DNA from: Tardiphaga sp. 709
GTDB taxonomy: Bacteria > Pseudomonadota > Alphaproteobacteria > Rhizobiales > Xanthobacteraceae
DNA: 64,000 bases
Reading direction: 5' to 3'
NCBI RefSeq assembly: GCF_032401055.1
Contig: NZ_CP135529.1
Location: 3,656,501-3,720,500 of the forward strand
How positions within the stretch are numbered: the first letter of the stretch is position 1; every line of letters begins with the position of its first letter. The notes under the pieces were generated by a model. The model saw only the letters and a list, made by a program, of their open reading frames with translations. It was not told the origin of the DNA and did no database searches. Shown one piece after another: positions 39,502 to 49,433 of this stretch. Made by a program: the position numbers and the translations under genes.

Positions 39502-40421
39502 GTGAACTGAGCTCCCCAAAGATGGATTGCGGCCTTGGTCAGGCCGTGTTGCGACGCGCGTTCGGCATCGACGATGGCGACCTCGAAGCCGGCAGCGGCA
39601 AGCGCGGACGCATAGAGATCCTTGAGCGCGCCGGCGCCGATCAGGCGCACCGGATGCCGCGTGCCATAGTGCGATCCGGCATCGGCGATTTCTGTGCCGA
39701 TGAGGAGGCCCGACAGGCGTGCCGCGCCGTCGGCTTGTTGTTGGAAGCCGAGCAGTTGCGCCGCGCGCAAGCTGAAGAGCGAAGCAGTCAAGCCAGCCGG
39801 CGCATGGAGCGCGCGTTGCAGGCCGTCGCGGAACGCATCATTCGCTACAGGCGGCGGCGCGTCGTGATCCACAGCGTGTTTCAGGATGCTGTGTTGAGTG
39901 ATGACCGAAAAGAGCTCGCCGGTCATATAGGTCGTGAATGACACCACGCTGCCGGACTCGATCCAGACCCATTTGCTGTGGGTGCCGGGAATGCAGACGA
40001 GACCGGTGAAGCCGGGCTCGGTCACGCCGAGCAGTTGCGTCTCTTCGCCGCGCATGACGTCGGGCGCCGCGGCGTCGGCCTGGGCAATGCCGGGCAGGAT
40101 ACGCACGTCGCCTTGCGTGTCGACACGCTGCGCACCGTCGTGCAAGGCGTCGAGGCGTGTCGGTGTGTGCAGATAGGGCGCCTCGATCCAGCCCTGTCGT
40201 GCGCCGGCCATGCCGCAGATCAACACGGGCAGGTCCTGCGTCGCACCGAGTCTGGCAAGGTGATTAGCGAGCACCGGAGCGAAGCCGGCAGTCGCGCAAT
40301 GCAGCATGCCTTCAGGCCCGCGGGTCTCCGCAAGCACGCTGCCGTCGGCGGCCATCAACCAGCCTCGAAAGCTGCTGGTGCCCCAATCGACTGCAACGAA
40401 AGCCGGTTTGCCTGATGTCAC
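39498..40421 (-). CDS. dgoK: 2-dehydro-3-deoxygalactonokinase
   Basis: DgoK phosphorylates 2-keto-3-deoxygalactonate at C6 before DgoA cleaves it. The protein has an actin-like ATPase fold with AFVAVDWGTSSFRGWLMAAD and the DgoK marks GMAGARQGWIEAPY, VMRGEETQLLG, and CIPGTHSKWVWIESG. GTG 40421 gives 307 residues, with GGAG 7 nt upstream. ATG 40463 is also in frame, but it would place a perfect palindrome inside the coding region and lacks a clear ribosome-binding site. A dehydratase (dgoD) or galactose dehydrogenase gene is not in the window. Confidence 0.9.
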   Translation of the reverse strand: MTSGKPAFVAVDWGTSSFRGWLMAADGSVLAETRGPEGMLHCATAGFAPVLANHLARLGATQDLPVLICGMAGARQGWIEAPYLHTPTRLDALHDGAQRVDTQGDVRILPGIAQADAAAPDVMRGEETQLLGVTEPGFTGLVCIPGTHSKWVWIESGSVVSFTTYMTGELFSVITQHSILKHAVDHDAPPPVANDAFRDGLQRALHAPAGLTASLFSLRAAQLLGFQQQADGAARLSGLLIGTEIADAGSHYGTRHPVRLIGAGALKDLYASALAAAGFEVAIVDAERASQHGLTKAAIHLWGAQFT

Positions 40422-40441
40422 GCGTCGCTCCGGCTTCTCAT

Positions 40442-40457
40442 GGCACGAATTCGTGCC
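40442..40457. promoter_or_regulatory. Perfect 16-bp palindrome upstream of dgoK, candidate operator
   Basis: GGCACGAATTCGTGCC is self-complementary over 16 bp and sits about 20 nt upstream of the GTG 40421 start of dgoK. A dimeric repressor of the galactonate pathway (LacI, GntR or IclR type) could bind it. No regulator gene is adjacent. Confidence 0.5.
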
Positions 40458-40535
40458 GAGCATAGCCGAAAGCGTCGCTGTTGGAAGGCCGTTCGCGGCG
40501 GTCGAGCTACAGCATTGCGCACCGACCCTCTTCGC

Positions 40536-40994
40536 TCAACAGTAATTCTCACACAGCATCGGCTCGGAATCGGTGGGTTGGATCGCGCGCACGGGCGCTT
40601 GCGTCAGATGCGGCGTGCCTCCGCGGCTAACAACAGCGCGAAATGCATCCAGGATCGCCGTCGCCATGTCTGGGTGATGCGTCTCGACGGCGCTGTCCAG
40701 CCAGTCTGGAAGGTCACGCTGGTTCGAGAGAGCGCAATGCCATTCACCTTCGTCATAAGCGAGCCGACGCACTTGCCACCGCGGCAGTTCGATCGCGATC
40801 AAGGCAAGCGCGGCATCGGTCCAGGCGCCGGCCGCGACCAGACGATCGAGGCGCTGGGCCTCCGCCGTGCGACGCATCGCGGGCAGACGCTTGCAGGTGG
40901 TGAGGCAGATCGCGGTGAAACTCGTAGCGTCAAGCGGGGCCGTTTCGGATGGCGCATCGCAAAGGGGCGTTCGCTGAATCGAGATGAACGACAT
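40536..40994 (-). CDS. Hypothetical protein, 152 residues
   Basis: I do not recognise the family. The frame from ATG 40994 has GGAG 8 nt upstream and encodes MSFISIQRTPLCDAPSETAP. An alpha-helical middle follows (CLTTCKRLPAMRRTAEAQRL ... ALIAIELPRWQVRRLAYDEG), and the end reads CENYC. It has several cysteines and no transmembrane helix. A longer reading from 41084 is possible but lacks a ribosome-binding site. Codon use is like the neighbours, so I take it as a real gene. It is divergent from the kdp operon, across 286 nt that hold the kdp promoter; no role in potassium control can be claimed from sequence. Confidence 0.65.
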   Translation of the reverse strand: MSFISIQRTPLCDAPSETAPLDATSFTAICLTTCKRLPAMRRTAEAQRLDRLVAAGAWTDAALALIAIELPRWQVRRLAYDEGEWHCALSNQRDLPDWLDSAVETHHPDMATAILDAFRAVVSRGGTPHLTQAPVRAIQPTDSEPMLCENYC

Positions 40995-41280
40995 GACGGG
41001 TCTCCATGAACAGCGCGATCTTCGGAAGACCGCATCATGCAATATCCGTAGTCCGTCATTTGAATACGAGGCAGCTTCGGGCACGAAGATATAAAGGCTG
41101 CATAAGCGCTCGAGGACTAGCGGCGCACGCGCATGCGCCCCGCCGCGTCTTTATGAGATTCCTATAAGTTCGCTGCTGGCCTCATCTCGAAAACCTACGT
41201 CCTGAATGGCACCTGATCGTGCATCGGGCCCGCGAGCCGTCTGCTCCGTGCCGCCGCAGTCATTGCATCAGGAGCATTCC

Positions 41281-41364
41281 ATGCTGGACATCGTCATGCT
41301 GGCCCTCGGGCTCGGCTTTTTCATTCTCACCCTGGGCTACGCCTATGCCTGCGAGCGGCTGTGA
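41281..41364 (+). CDS. 27-residue hydrophobic protein leading the kdp operon
   Basis: ATG 41281 has AGGAG 6 nt upstream (41270-41274), a better site than most genes here. The product is a single transmembrane helix: MLDIVMLALGLGFFILTLGY, then AYACERL. The stop TGA is followed at once by the kdpF ribosome-binding site, so the two small genes are coupled. I take it for a conserved small membrane protein of kdp operons; similar short frames ahead of kdpF are, as I recall, common but rarely annotated. It is below the size most gene finders report. Confidence 0.75.
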   Translation: MLDIVMLALGLGFFILTLGYAYACERL

Positions 41365-41374
41365 GGAGCGCATC

Positions 41375-41464
41375 ATGATTTTCGATTACACGCTCGCCGG
41401 CTTCGTGTCCGCGGCATTGCTGATCTACCTCACTTACGCGCTGCTGCGGCCCGAGCGGTTCTGA
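41375..41464 (+). CDS. kdpF: Potassium-transporting ATPase subunit KdpF
   Basis: The 29-residue single-helix subunit ([20 protein letters not shown], then YALLRPERF) stabilises the KdpABC complex. ATG 41375 follows GAGGAG by 7 nt. Its C-terminal Leu-Arg-Pro-Glu-Arg-Phe is the hallmark of KdpF. It is 28 nt upstream of kdpA. Confidence 0.93.
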   Translation: MIFDYTLAGFVSAALLIYLTYALLRPERF

Positions 41465-41492
41465 GCGCGCGCACCTCAAAAGGTCAACTGAC

Positions 41493-43196
41493 ATGACAAT
41501 GATTGGCTGGATTCAAATTGCTCTGTACTGCGCGGTGGTTCTCGCGCTGGTGAAGCCGCTCGGCGGCTACATGACATCCGTTTTCAATGGAGAGCGTACT
41601 TTCCTCTCTCCTATTCTGCGACCGGTCGAAGCCGGGCTGTACTGGATCGGTGGCGTCGACGAGAAACGTGAGCAGCACTGGCTGACCTATACGGTTGCCA
41701 TGCTGCTATTCCACGTGGTCGGCTTCCTCGGTCTCTACGCGATCATGCGGCTGCAGGCCGTGCTGCCGTTCAATCCTGCCGGGCAGTCCGCGGTCGCCGA
41801 AGATCTCTCCTTCAACACCGCGATCTCCTTCGTCACCAACACCAACTGGCAGAACTACGGCGGCGAAAGTACCATGTCGTATCTGACCCAGATGCTGGGT
41901 CTGACGGTACATAACTTTCTGTCGGCAGCGGCCGGCATCGCATTGGCCGTGGCACTGATTCGCGGCTTTGCACGGTCGTCGATGCGCACCATCGGTAATT
42001 TCTGGGTCGATATCACCCGTTGCACGCTCTATGTGCTGCTGCCGATCTGCATCGTCTACACGCTGTTCCTGGTCTGGCAGGGCATTCCGCAGACGCTCGG
42101 CGCCTATGTCGATGCGACGACGCTGGAAGGTGCGAAGCAGACCATCGCGGTCGGTCCCGTCGCCTCGCAGGTCGCCATCAAGATGCTCGGCACCAATGGC
42201 GGCGGCTTCTTCAACGCCAATGCGGCGCATCCGTTCGAGAATCCAACCGCGCTGTCGAATTTCATCCAGATGATCTCGATCTTCGCGCTGGGTGCGGCGA
42301 TGACCAATGTGTTCGGCCGTATGGTCGGTAATCCCAGGCAGGGCTGGGCGATCCTGGCCGTGATGGGCGTGCTGTTCATTACCGGCGTCGCGATCACCTA
42401 TGGCGCTGAAGCCTCGGGCACCACAGGCCTGAATGCACTCGGTCTCACTGGCGGCAATATGGAGGGCAAGGAGATGCGCTTCGGCATCGTTGCCTCCAGC
42501 CTGTTCGCCGTCATCACCACGGCAGCATCCTGCGGTGCGGTCAATGCGATGCATGACTCGTTCACAGCGATTGGCGGCATGATCCCGCTGATCAATATGC
42601 AGCTCGGCGAGATCATCGTCGGCGGCGTCGGTGCCGGTCTCTATGGCATGCTGCTGTTCGTCGTGCTGGCGATCTTCGTCGCCGGTCTGATGGTCGGTCG
42701 CACACCGGAATATGTCGGCAAGAAGATCGAGGCGCGCGAAGTAAAGATGGCGATGCTTGCCATTCTCGTGTTGCCGCTGATGTATCTCGGTTGGACCGCG
42801 GTGTCGGTGGTGCTGCCCTCGGCCGTGGCCTCCATGGCCAATGCTGGGCCGCATGGCTTCACTGAAGTGCTCTACGCCTTCACCTCGGCCACCGGCAATA
42901 ACGGCTCGGCCTTCGGCGGGCTCACTGGCAACACCTTCTTTTACAACCTCACACTGGCGAGTTCGATGTTCGTCGGCCGCTTCTTCATGATCGTGCCAGC
43001 CATGGCGCTAGCCGGATCATTGGCCGCGAAGAAGTCGATCCCGGCTTCGGCCGGCACCTTGCCGACGACCGGCGGATTGTTCGTCGGCCTCGTCATCGGC
43101 GTGATTCTGATCATCGGCGGTCTCACTTTCTTCCCGGCGCTCGCGCTTGGGCCGATCGTCGAGCACCTCGCGATGACCGCCAGCACCCTGTTCTGA
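41493..43196 (+). CDS. kdpA: Potassium-transporting ATPase, potassium-binding subunit KdpA
   Basis: KdpA is the channel-like subunit that selects potassium in the high-affinity KdpFABC pump. The 567-residue membrane protein has ten or so helices and the four selectivity-filter-like segments of the family. Examples are [60 protein letters not shown] and [20 protein letters not shown]. The N-terminal [12 protein letters not shown] and total length are normal. The gene lies between kdpF and kdpB. Confidence 0.98.
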   Translation: MTMIGWIQIALYCAVVLALVKPLGGYMTSVFNGERTFLSPILRPVEAGLYWIGGVDEKREQHWLTYTVAMLLFHVVGFLGLYAIMRLQAVLPFNPAGQSAVAEDLSFNTAISFVTNTNWQNYGGESTMSYLTQMLGLTVHNFLSAAAGIALAVALIRGFARSSMRTIGNFWVDITRCTLYVLLPICIVYTLFLVWQGIPQTLGAYVDATTLEGAKQTIAVGPVASQVAIKMLGTNGGGFFNANAAHPFENPTALSNFIQMISIFALGAAMTNVFGRMVGNPRQGWAILAVMGVLFITGVAITYGAEASGTTGLNALGLTGGNMEGKEMRFGIVASSLFAVITTAASCGAVNAMHDSFTAIGGMIPLINMQLGEIIVGGVGAGLYGMLLFVVLAIFVAGLMVGRTPEYVGKKIEAREVKMAMLAILVLPLMYLGWTAVSVVLPSAVASMANAGPHGFTEVLYAFTSATGNNGSAFGGLTGNTFFYNLTLASSMFVGRFFMIVPAMALAGSLAAKKSIPASAGTLPTTGGLFVGLVIGVILIIGGLTFFPALALGPIVEHLAMTASTLF

Positions 43197-43217
43197 TCGG
43201 ATTTCGGAGTATTCATC

Positions 43218-45341
43218 ATGGAAACGTTGAAACTGCAGAAGCGGGTGCCGGTCTCGGCCATGCTCGATTCGAAAATTGTCATCCCAGCCATCGGCTCGGC
43301 TTTTACGAAACTCGATCCGCGACTGATGATCAAGAACCCTGTGATGTTCGTGGTCGAGGTCGTCGCCGCACTCACCACGGTGATCTTCATCAAGAACGTC
43401 ATCACCGGCGGAAGCGATCTGGGATTTGCATTCCAGATCATCCTCTGGCTCTGGTTCACGGTGCTGTTCGCCAACTTTGCCGAAGCCGTCGCCGAAGGGC
43501 GCGGCAAGGCGCAGGCGGAATCGCTGAAGAAGACCCGCACCGAAAGCCAGGCCAAGCTGCTCACCGGCAGCGACAGCGGTGACAAGAGCTATCGCATGGT
43601 CTCGGGCACCAGCCTGAAGGTCGGCGATGTCGTTCTGGTGGAAGCCGGCGACAACATTCCGTCCGACGGTGAAGTGATCGAAGGCGTGGCTTCAGTCAAT
43701 GAGGCGGCGATCACCGGCGAGTCCGCACCTGTCATTCGTGAATCTGGCGGCGATCGCTCGGCGGTCACCGGCGGCACGCAGGTGCTGTCCGACTGGATTC
43801 GCGTCCGCATCACTGCGGCGCAAGGCTCGACCTTTATCGACCGCATGATCAAGCTGGTCGAAGGCGCCGAGCGGCAGAAGACACCGAACGAGATCGCGCT
43901 GAACATTCTCTTGGTCGGCCTCACCATCATCTTCGTGTTCGCGACGGTGACGATCCCGAGCTATGCGGCCTATGCCGGTGGTTCGATCTCGGTGGTGGTG
44001 CTGGTGGCGCTGTTCGTGACCTTGATCCCGACCACCATCGGCGCGCTACTTTCGGCTATCGGCATTGCCGGTATGGACCGCTTGGTGCGCTTCAACGTGC
44101 TGGCGATGTCTGGCCGCGCGGTGGAGGCGGCCGGCGATGTCGATACGCTCTTACTGGACAAGACCGGCACCATCACGCTCGGCAACCGTCAGGCGACAGC
44201 CTTCCGTCCGGTGCGCGGCGTGACCGAACAGGAACTGGCCGATGCGGCGCAGCTTGCATCGCTCGCGGACGAAACCCCGGAAGGCCGCTCCATCGTCGTG
44301 CTGGCCAAGGAGAAATACGGCATCCGCGGCCGCGACATGGCCGAACTGTCAGCGACTTTCGTGCCGTTCACCGCACAGACCCGGATGAGCGGTGTCGATG
44401 CCGGTGGCTCGTCGGTCCGCAAGGGCGCGGTGGATTCGATACTCGCTTACGTTAACGGTGGCTCGTCGTTCGCCGTGGCGTCCGGCAACACTGTGCGTGC
44501 GATGCAGCCGGCCGCGATGTCGGATACGGCACGCGAGATCCAGGCGATCTCCGACGAGATTGCAAAGGCCGGCGGCACCCCGTTGGCGGTCGCGCGCGAT
44601 GGCAAGCTGCTCGGCGTCATCCATCTGAAGGACATCGTCAAGGGCGGCATCCGTGAGCGTTTCGCGGAGCTGCGCCGTATGGGCATCCGCACCATCATGA
44701 TCACCGGCGACAATCCGATGACCGCTGCAGCCATCGCAGCCGAAGCCGGTGTCGATGATTTCCTGGCGCAGGCGACACCCGAGGACAAGCTGCAGCTCAT
44801 CCGCGACGAGCAGGCCAAGGGCAAGTTGGTGGCGATGTGCGGCGACGGCACCAACGACGCGCCGGCACTGGCGCAGGCCGATGTGGGCGTTGCGATGAAC
44901 ACCGGTACGCAGGCAGCGCGTGAAGCCGGCAATATGGTCGATCTCGACTCCAATCCGACCAAGCTCATCGAGGTCGTCGAAATCGGCAAGCAGCTCCTGA
45001 TGACGCGGGGGGCGCTGACCACGTTCTCGATCGCCAATGACGTGGCGAAGTACTTCGCCATCATCCCGGCGATCTTCCTCGCCTTCTATCCGCAGCTTGA
45101 AGCGCTCAATGTCATGAAGCTGGCGAGCCCGCAGAGCGCCATCCTGTCGGCTATCATCTTCAACGCGATCATCATCATTGCGCTGATCCCGCTCGCCCTG
45201 AAAGGCGTCGCCTATCGTCCGATCGGCGCCGGCGCATTGCTCGGCCGCAATCTGCTGATTTATGGCCTCGGCGGCATCATCGTTCCGTTCATCGGTATCA
45301 AGGCGATCGACCTCGTCGTCACCGCCTTGCACCTGGTTTGA
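43218..45341 (+). CDS. kdpB: Potassium-transporting ATPase, ATP-binding subunit KdpB
   Basis: KdpB is the P-type ATPase subunit that drives the pump. The 707-residue protein has the phosphorylated Asp314 in [10 protein letters not shown], the TGES phosphatase loop at residues 167-170, and the [20 protein letters not shown] hinge. Its N-terminal region and about seven transmembrane helices are typical. The serine of TGES is the residue phosphorylated for inhibition in E. coli. It is followed by kdpC with the start 12 nt after its stop. Confidence 0.98.
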   Translation: METLKLQKRVPVSAMLDSKIVIPAIGSAFTKLDPRLMIKNPVMFVVEVVAALTTVIFIKNVITGGSDLGFAFQIILWLWFTVLFANFAEAVAEGRGKAQAESLKKTRTESQAKLLTGSDSGDKSYRMVSGTSLKVGDVVLVEAGDNIPSDGEVIEGVASVNEAAITGESAPVIRESGGDRSAVTGGTQVLSDWIRVRITAAQGSTFIDRMIKLVEGAERQKTPNEIALNILLVGLTIIFVFATVTIPSYAAYAGGSISVVVLVALFVTLIPTTIGALLSAIGIAGMDRLVRFNVLAMSGRAVEAAGDVDTLLLDKTGTITLGNRQATAFRPVRGVTEQELADAAQLASLADETPEGRSIVVLAKEKYGIRGRDMAELSATFVPFTAQTRMSGVDAGGSSVRKGAVDSILAYVNGGSSFAVASGNTVRAMQPAAMSDTAREIQAISDEIAKAGGTPLAVARDGKLLGVIHLKDIVKGGIRERFAELRRMGIRTIMITGDNPMTAAAIAAEAGVDDFLAQATPEDKLQLIRDEQAKGKLVAMCGDGTNDAPALAQADVGVAMNTGTQAAREAGNMVDLDSNPTKLIEVVEIGKQLLMTRGALTTFSIANDVAKYFAIIPAIFLAFYPQLEALNVMKLASPQSAILSAIIFNAIIIIALIPLALKGVAYRPIGAGALLGRNLLIYGLGGIIVPFIGIKAIDLVVTALHLV

Positions 45342-45352
45342 GGAGTTACGTT

Positions 45353-45958
45353 ATGTTGAGAGAAATTCGCCCGGCCATCGTTCTGCTGCTCGGCCTCACC
45401 GCCATCGCTGGCCTCGGCTATCCGCTCGCGATGACGGGCGTCGCCGAAGCGATCATGCCGAACCAGGCGCAAGGCAGCCTCATCGAACGGGACGGCAAGG
45501 TTGTCGGCTCGTCCCTGATCGGTCAGGAGTTCAAGGGCGACGAATACTTCCACGGTCGCCCATCCGCGACCCTGGGTCCCGATCCGCAGGATTCTACCAA
45601 AACCGTGCCGCAGCCCTATAACGCGGTGAACTCGATGGGCTCTAATCTCGGTCCGACCAGCAAGGCGCTGATCGACCGCGTCAGGGACGACGTCGAGAAG
45701 CTGAAGGCGGAGAATCCATCGATGCCGGTGCCGATCGATCTCGTCACCACCTCGGGCAGCGGCCTCGACCCCAACATCTCGCCGGAGGGGGCGCTGTTTC
45801 AGGTGCCTCGCGTCGCCAAGGCGCGTAAGCTGCCGGAGGACCGCGTCCGCCAGCTGGTGACCGAAAAGGTCGAGGGCCGCCTCGGCGGCCTGTTGGGCGA
45901 ACCGCGCGTTAACGTTCTCGCCTTGAATCTCGCGCTGGACGCCGCCGCACCCAAGTAG
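45353..45958 (+). CDS. kdpC: Potassium-transporting ATPase subunit KdpC
   Basis: KdpC is a single-pass subunit that bridges KdpA and KdpB and raises ATP affinity. From ATG 45353 it is 201 residues, with GAGGAG 8 nt upstream. A TTG-initiated frame at 45338 would put that site inside the gene. After the N-terminal helix ([19 protein letters not shown]) come the family motifs [28 protein letters not shown], and [20 protein letters not shown]. It is 40 nt upstream of kdpD. Confidence 0.97.
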   Translation: MLREIRPAIVLLLGLTAIAGLGYPLAMTGVAEAIMPNQAQGSLIERDGKVVGSSLIGQEFKGDEYFHGRPSATLGPDPQDSTKTVPQPYNAVNSMGSNLGPTSKALIDRVRDDVEKLKAENPSMPVPIDLVTTSGSGLDPNISPEGALFQVPRVAKARKLPEDRVRQLVTEKVEGRLGGLLGEPRVNVLALNLALDAAAPK

Positions 45959-45998
45959 GTCGTCTAGGCCGCAGCCGTAGCGGAGACTATATTGCCTT

Positions 45999-48719
45999 AT
46001 GGCAAATCAGCGCCGCGATCCCGATCAACGACCTTCGCCTGAAGCCTTACTGGAAACAGCAAGGCGCGAGGAAGGTGCGGCCGGGCGGTTGAAGATTTTT
46101 GTCGGCGCCGCCCCCGGCGTCGGCAAGACCTATGAGATGCTGCAAAGCGCCCACGCCAGGCGCAAGGCGGGCGTCGATGTGGTGGTTGGCGTGGTCGAGA
46201 CCCACGGGCGCGCCGAGACTGAGGCGCTACTCACGGGTCTTGAAGTCATTCCCCGGCGCCGTATCGATCACAAGGGTCAAGTCCTCGAGGAAATGGACCT
46301 CGATGCCTTGATCGCACGGCGGCCGCAGATCGCATTGGTGGACGAACTCGCTCATACCAACGCGCCGGGCAGCCGCCATCCCAAGCGTTATCTCGACGTC
46401 GCGGAATTATTGGCCGCAGGGATCGACGTCTATACGGCGGTCAATATCCAGCACATCGAAAGTCTGAATGATGTGGTCGCACAGATCACCCATGTGCGGG
46501 TGCGCGAGACCGTGCCGGATTCGGTGTTCGATCGGGCGGACGCCATCGAGCTGATCGACCTCACCCCGGACGATCTGATTCAGCGTCTGAAGGAAGGCAA
46601 AGTCTACGTTCCCAAACAGGCCGAGCGCGCGCTGGAACATTATTTCTCGCCTGGCAATCTCACGGCGTTGCGCGAGTTGGCGTTGCGACGGACGGCCGAC
46701 CGGGTCGATGAGCAATTGCTCACGCATATGCAGGCCAATGCCATCGCCGGCCCATGGGCTGCCGGTGAACGCATTCTGGTCTGTATTAGTGAGGACCCGC
46801 GGTCGGCCGGGCTGGTGCGCTACACCAAGCGTCTTGCCGATCGCCTGCATGCGCCATGGACGGCAGTGAGCATCGAAACGCGGCGCAGCCTTCAGCTCAC
46901 GGAGGAACAGCGCGACAGGCTGGCCGATACGCTGCGGCTCGCTGAAGCGCTTGGTGCCGAAGCCCTGACGATTCCGGGGGCTGGACGGCGGATTGCCGAC
47001 GATCTGCTCGGCTATGCCCATGCCAACAACGTCACCCAGATCGTGATTGGCAAGGCATCGCGGTCATGGTGGTTCGAACTGGTGCGCGGTTCGGTAGTGC
47101 ATGATCTCGTGCGGCGCGCAGGCAATATCAGCGTGCATGTCATCGCCGGCGATGCACTGCCGGCCGAACCTGCCGCGAAGCGCGCGCAGATGACCGATCG
47201 CGTCGAGCCGTTCGACGCAAAGCCCTATATCGCAGCAGTTGCCGTCGTGGCGGTGGCTCTTGGGGCCGCAACGCTGCTGCGTCCGATCTTCGGCATCGAG
47301 AATGTCGATCTGATGTTTCTCACTGCTGTGGTCGGTGTAGCCGTGCGCTTCGGCCTTTGGCCATCGCTGCTGGCGAGCGTCGTGGCATCGCTGAGCTATA
47401 ATTTCTTCTTCCTGCCGCCGGTCTACACGCTCACCATCACCGATCCGACCAATGTCGCGGCGTTCTTCTTCTTCATGCTGATCGCCATTCTGGTGTCCAA
47501 TGTCGCGGCGCGGGTACGCACGCAGGCCGTCTCGGCCTTCGGCCGCGTGCGGACGACCGAGTCGCTCTACGCGTTCAGCCGCAAACTCGCTGGCACGGCG
47601 GCACTCGACGACGTGCTATGGGCGAGCGCCTATCAGATCGCATTGATGCTCAAGGTGCGCGTCGTTCTTCTGCTGCCGGAACAGGGCGTTATCACCGTCA
47701 AGGCCGGCTATCCCCCTGAGGACGAATTGGACAAGGCGGATCTGGCCGCTGCCAACTGGGCCTGGAGCAATGATCGCCCGGCCGGTCGTGGCTCCGAGAC
47801 ATTGCCCGGCGCGAAGCGGCTGTTTCTGCCGATGCGCACCGGCCGTGGACCGATCGGCGTGATCGGCATCGACGATGACCGCACGGGGCCATTGCTGACA
47901 CCCGACCAGCGCCGGTTGCTGGATGCGCTTGTGGATCAGAGCGCACTCGCCATCGAGCGGGTGCAGCTCGTGGAAGACATGGACCGCGCCGAGCGCAACG
48001 TCGAATCCGATCGGTTGCGTCAGGCGCTGCTGACCTCGATCTCGCATGATCTGAAGACGCCGCTGGCCTCCGTGCTCGGCGCGGCTTCCACGCTGCGCGA
48101 TCTGTCGCCGAAGCTCAGCGAGACCGAGAAGGCCGATCTGCTCGGCACGGTGATTGACGAATCCGAGCGGCTGAACCGCTTTATCGCCAATCTGCTGGAT
48201 ATGACCAAGCTGGAGTCCGGTGCCGTGGTGCCCAATGCAACACTGCAGGATCTCACCGAGATCGTCGGCAGTGCGCTGCGCCGGGCCGGCAAGATCCTCA
48301 GCAGACATCGCGTCGCGCTCGATCTGTCGCCAAACCTGCCGATGCTGGAGCTGGATGCGGTACTGTTCGAGCAGGTGCTGTTCAATTTGCTTGATAATGC
48401 CGCGAAGTATGCCCCGGATGACACCACCATCACGATCAGGGCCATGCGCGATGCGGACTCAGTCTCGCTGCAGGTGACGGACGAGGGGGCAGGCATTCCA
48501 CCCGCCGATCTCGAGCAGGTGTTCGATAAATTCTATCGCGCCAACAAGGGCGATCACGTTCGGGCGGGTACCGGCCTCGGCCTTGCGATCTCGCGGGGCT
48601 TTGTTGAGGCAATGCATGGCACGATCTCGGCCACCAACCGCGCCGACCGATCAGGCGCCGTGCTGACCATCCGCCTTGCCATCCCGCCGGCCTCCGAAGC
48701 TCTGGACACCGCCGCATGA
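45999..48719 (+). CDS. kdpD: Sensor histidine kinase KdpD
   Basis: KdpD senses potassium limitation and phosphorylates KdpE. The 906-residue protein has the N-terminal KdpD domain with a Walker A motif (GAAPGVGKT, residues 36-44) and LVDELAHTNAPGSRHPKRY. A universal stress protein-like domain follows, then four close transmembrane helices (about residues 405-500), a GAF-like region and the HisKA box ISHDLKTPLASVLG with the phosphorylated His near residue 682. The C-terminal HATPase (LLDNAAKYAPDD, GTGLGLAISRGF) is complete. Its stop overlaps the kdpE start by 4 nt. Confidence 0.97.
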   Translation: MANQRRDPDQRPSPEALLETARREEGAAGRLKIFVGAAPGVGKTYEMLQSAHARRKAGVDVVVGVVETHGRAETEALLTGLEVIPRRRIDHKGQVLEEMDLDALIARRPQIALVDELAHTNAPGSRHPKRYLDVAELLAAGIDVYTAVNIQHIESLNDVVAQITHVRVRETVPDSVFDRADAIELIDLTPDDLIQRLKEGKVYVPKQAERALEHYFSPGNLTALRELALRRTADRVDEQLLTHMQANAIAGPWAAGERILVCISEDPRSAGLVRYTKRLADRLHAPWTAVSIETRRSLQLTEEQRDRLADTLRLAEALGAEALTIPGAGRRIADDLLGYAHANNVTQIVIGKASRSWWFELVRGSVVHDLVRRAGNISVHVIAGDALPAEPAAKRAQMTDRVEPFDAKPYIAAVAVVAVALGAATLLRPIFGIENVDLMFLTAVVGVAVRFGLWPSLLASVVASLSYNFFFLPPVYTLTITDPTNVAAFFFFMLIAILVSNVAARVRTQAVSAFGRVRTTESLYAFSRKLAGTAALDDVLWASAYQIALMLKVRVVLLLPEQGVITVKAGYPPEDELDKADLAAANWAWSNDRPAGRGSETLPGAKRLFLPMRTGRGPIGVIGIDDDRTGPLLTPDQRRLLDALVDQSALAIERVQLVEDMDRAERNVESDRLRQALLTSISHDLKTPLASVLGAASTLRDLSPKLSETEKADLLGTVIDESERLNRFIANLLDMTKLESGAVVPNATLQDLTEIVGSALRRAGKILSRHRVALDLSPNLPMLELDAVLFEQVLFNLLDNAAKYAPDDTTITIRAMRDADSVSLQVTDEGAGIPPADLEQVFDKFYRANKGDHVRAGTGLGLAISRGFVEAMHGTISATNRADRSGAVLTIRLAIPPASEALDTAA

Positions 48720-49406
48720 ACACCGCTGCCATCAAGGTCCTGATCATCGATGATGAGCCGCCGATCCGCAAATTGCTGCGCATGGGCCTCAGCACCCAGG
48801 GCTATGACATCCTGGAGGCTAGCAACGGCAAGATCGCGCTGGAGAAACTGGCGGAGAAACCAGCCGTGATCATCCTTGATCTCGGCCTGCCCGACATCCA
48901 GGGCCACGATCTGCTGCAGATGATCTCGCGCCCGCGATGACAGCGTGCCGATCGTGGTGCTGTCGAGCCGCGGGGACGAGGCCGGCAAGGTGCAGGCGCT
49001 CGATCTCGGTGCCGACGACTATCTCACCAAGCCGTTTGGCATGGATGAGCTGCTGGCGCGCATGCGGGCCGCGCTCAGGCATCAGCTGCAGGTTCACGGC
49101 GAGCGGCCGGTATTCCGATCCGGCGAATTGTCGGTCGATCTGGTGCGCCGCATCGTCAAGGTCGGTGACCGCGATGTGAAGCTGTCCCCGAAGGAATATG
49201 AGTTACTGCGAGTCTTGGTGCAGCATGCCGGCAAGGTGCTGACTCACCGGTTTCTGCTGAAGGAATTGTGGGACGAGCTCACCGACGCGCAATATCTGCG
49301 CGTTTATGTCCGCCAGTTGCGTCAAAAGATCGAGCTTGATCCGGAGCGCCCGCAATTCGTCCTGACCGAAACGGGTGTCGGCTATCGGCTGCGCGCCGGC
49401 GAATAG
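48716..49406 (+). pseudogene. kdpE: Response regulator KdpE, frameshifted in this sequence
   Basis: KdpE is the OmpR-type activator of kdpFABC. The receiver domain begins MNTAAIKVLIIDDEPPIRKL, with the phosphorylated Asp55 in IILDLGLPD, and runs in frame to LLQMI at about 48925. The rest of the protein (RARDDSVPIVVLSSRGDEAG, YLTKPFGMDELLARMRAALR and a winged helix ending LTETGVGYRL) is in another frame. One extra base near 48926 explains it; removing it gives 229 residues without stops. As written, translation ends at 48940. The intact rest of the operon suggests a sequencing error or a very recent mutation. Confidence 0.9.
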
Positions 49407-49433
49407 CCAGCGGCAAACCCGTCAAACGGTGGG

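Noticed and set aside
41203-41225. Possible sigma-54 promoter (TGGCACCTGATCGTGCA) ahead of kdp
   Set aside because: The GG and GC pairs are one base too far apart for sigma-54, and the -12 element TTGC is not matched.
40994-41280. Clear KdpE-binding site upstream of kdp
   Set aside because: TTTATGAGATTCCTATAA near 41150 has a loose dyad, but it does not match the enterobacterial KdpE site closely enough to call.
41706-42854. 382-codon frame opposite kdpA
   Set aside because: It is His/Asp/Arg-rich low-complexity translation typical of the complement of a membrane-protein gene; an antisense shadow.
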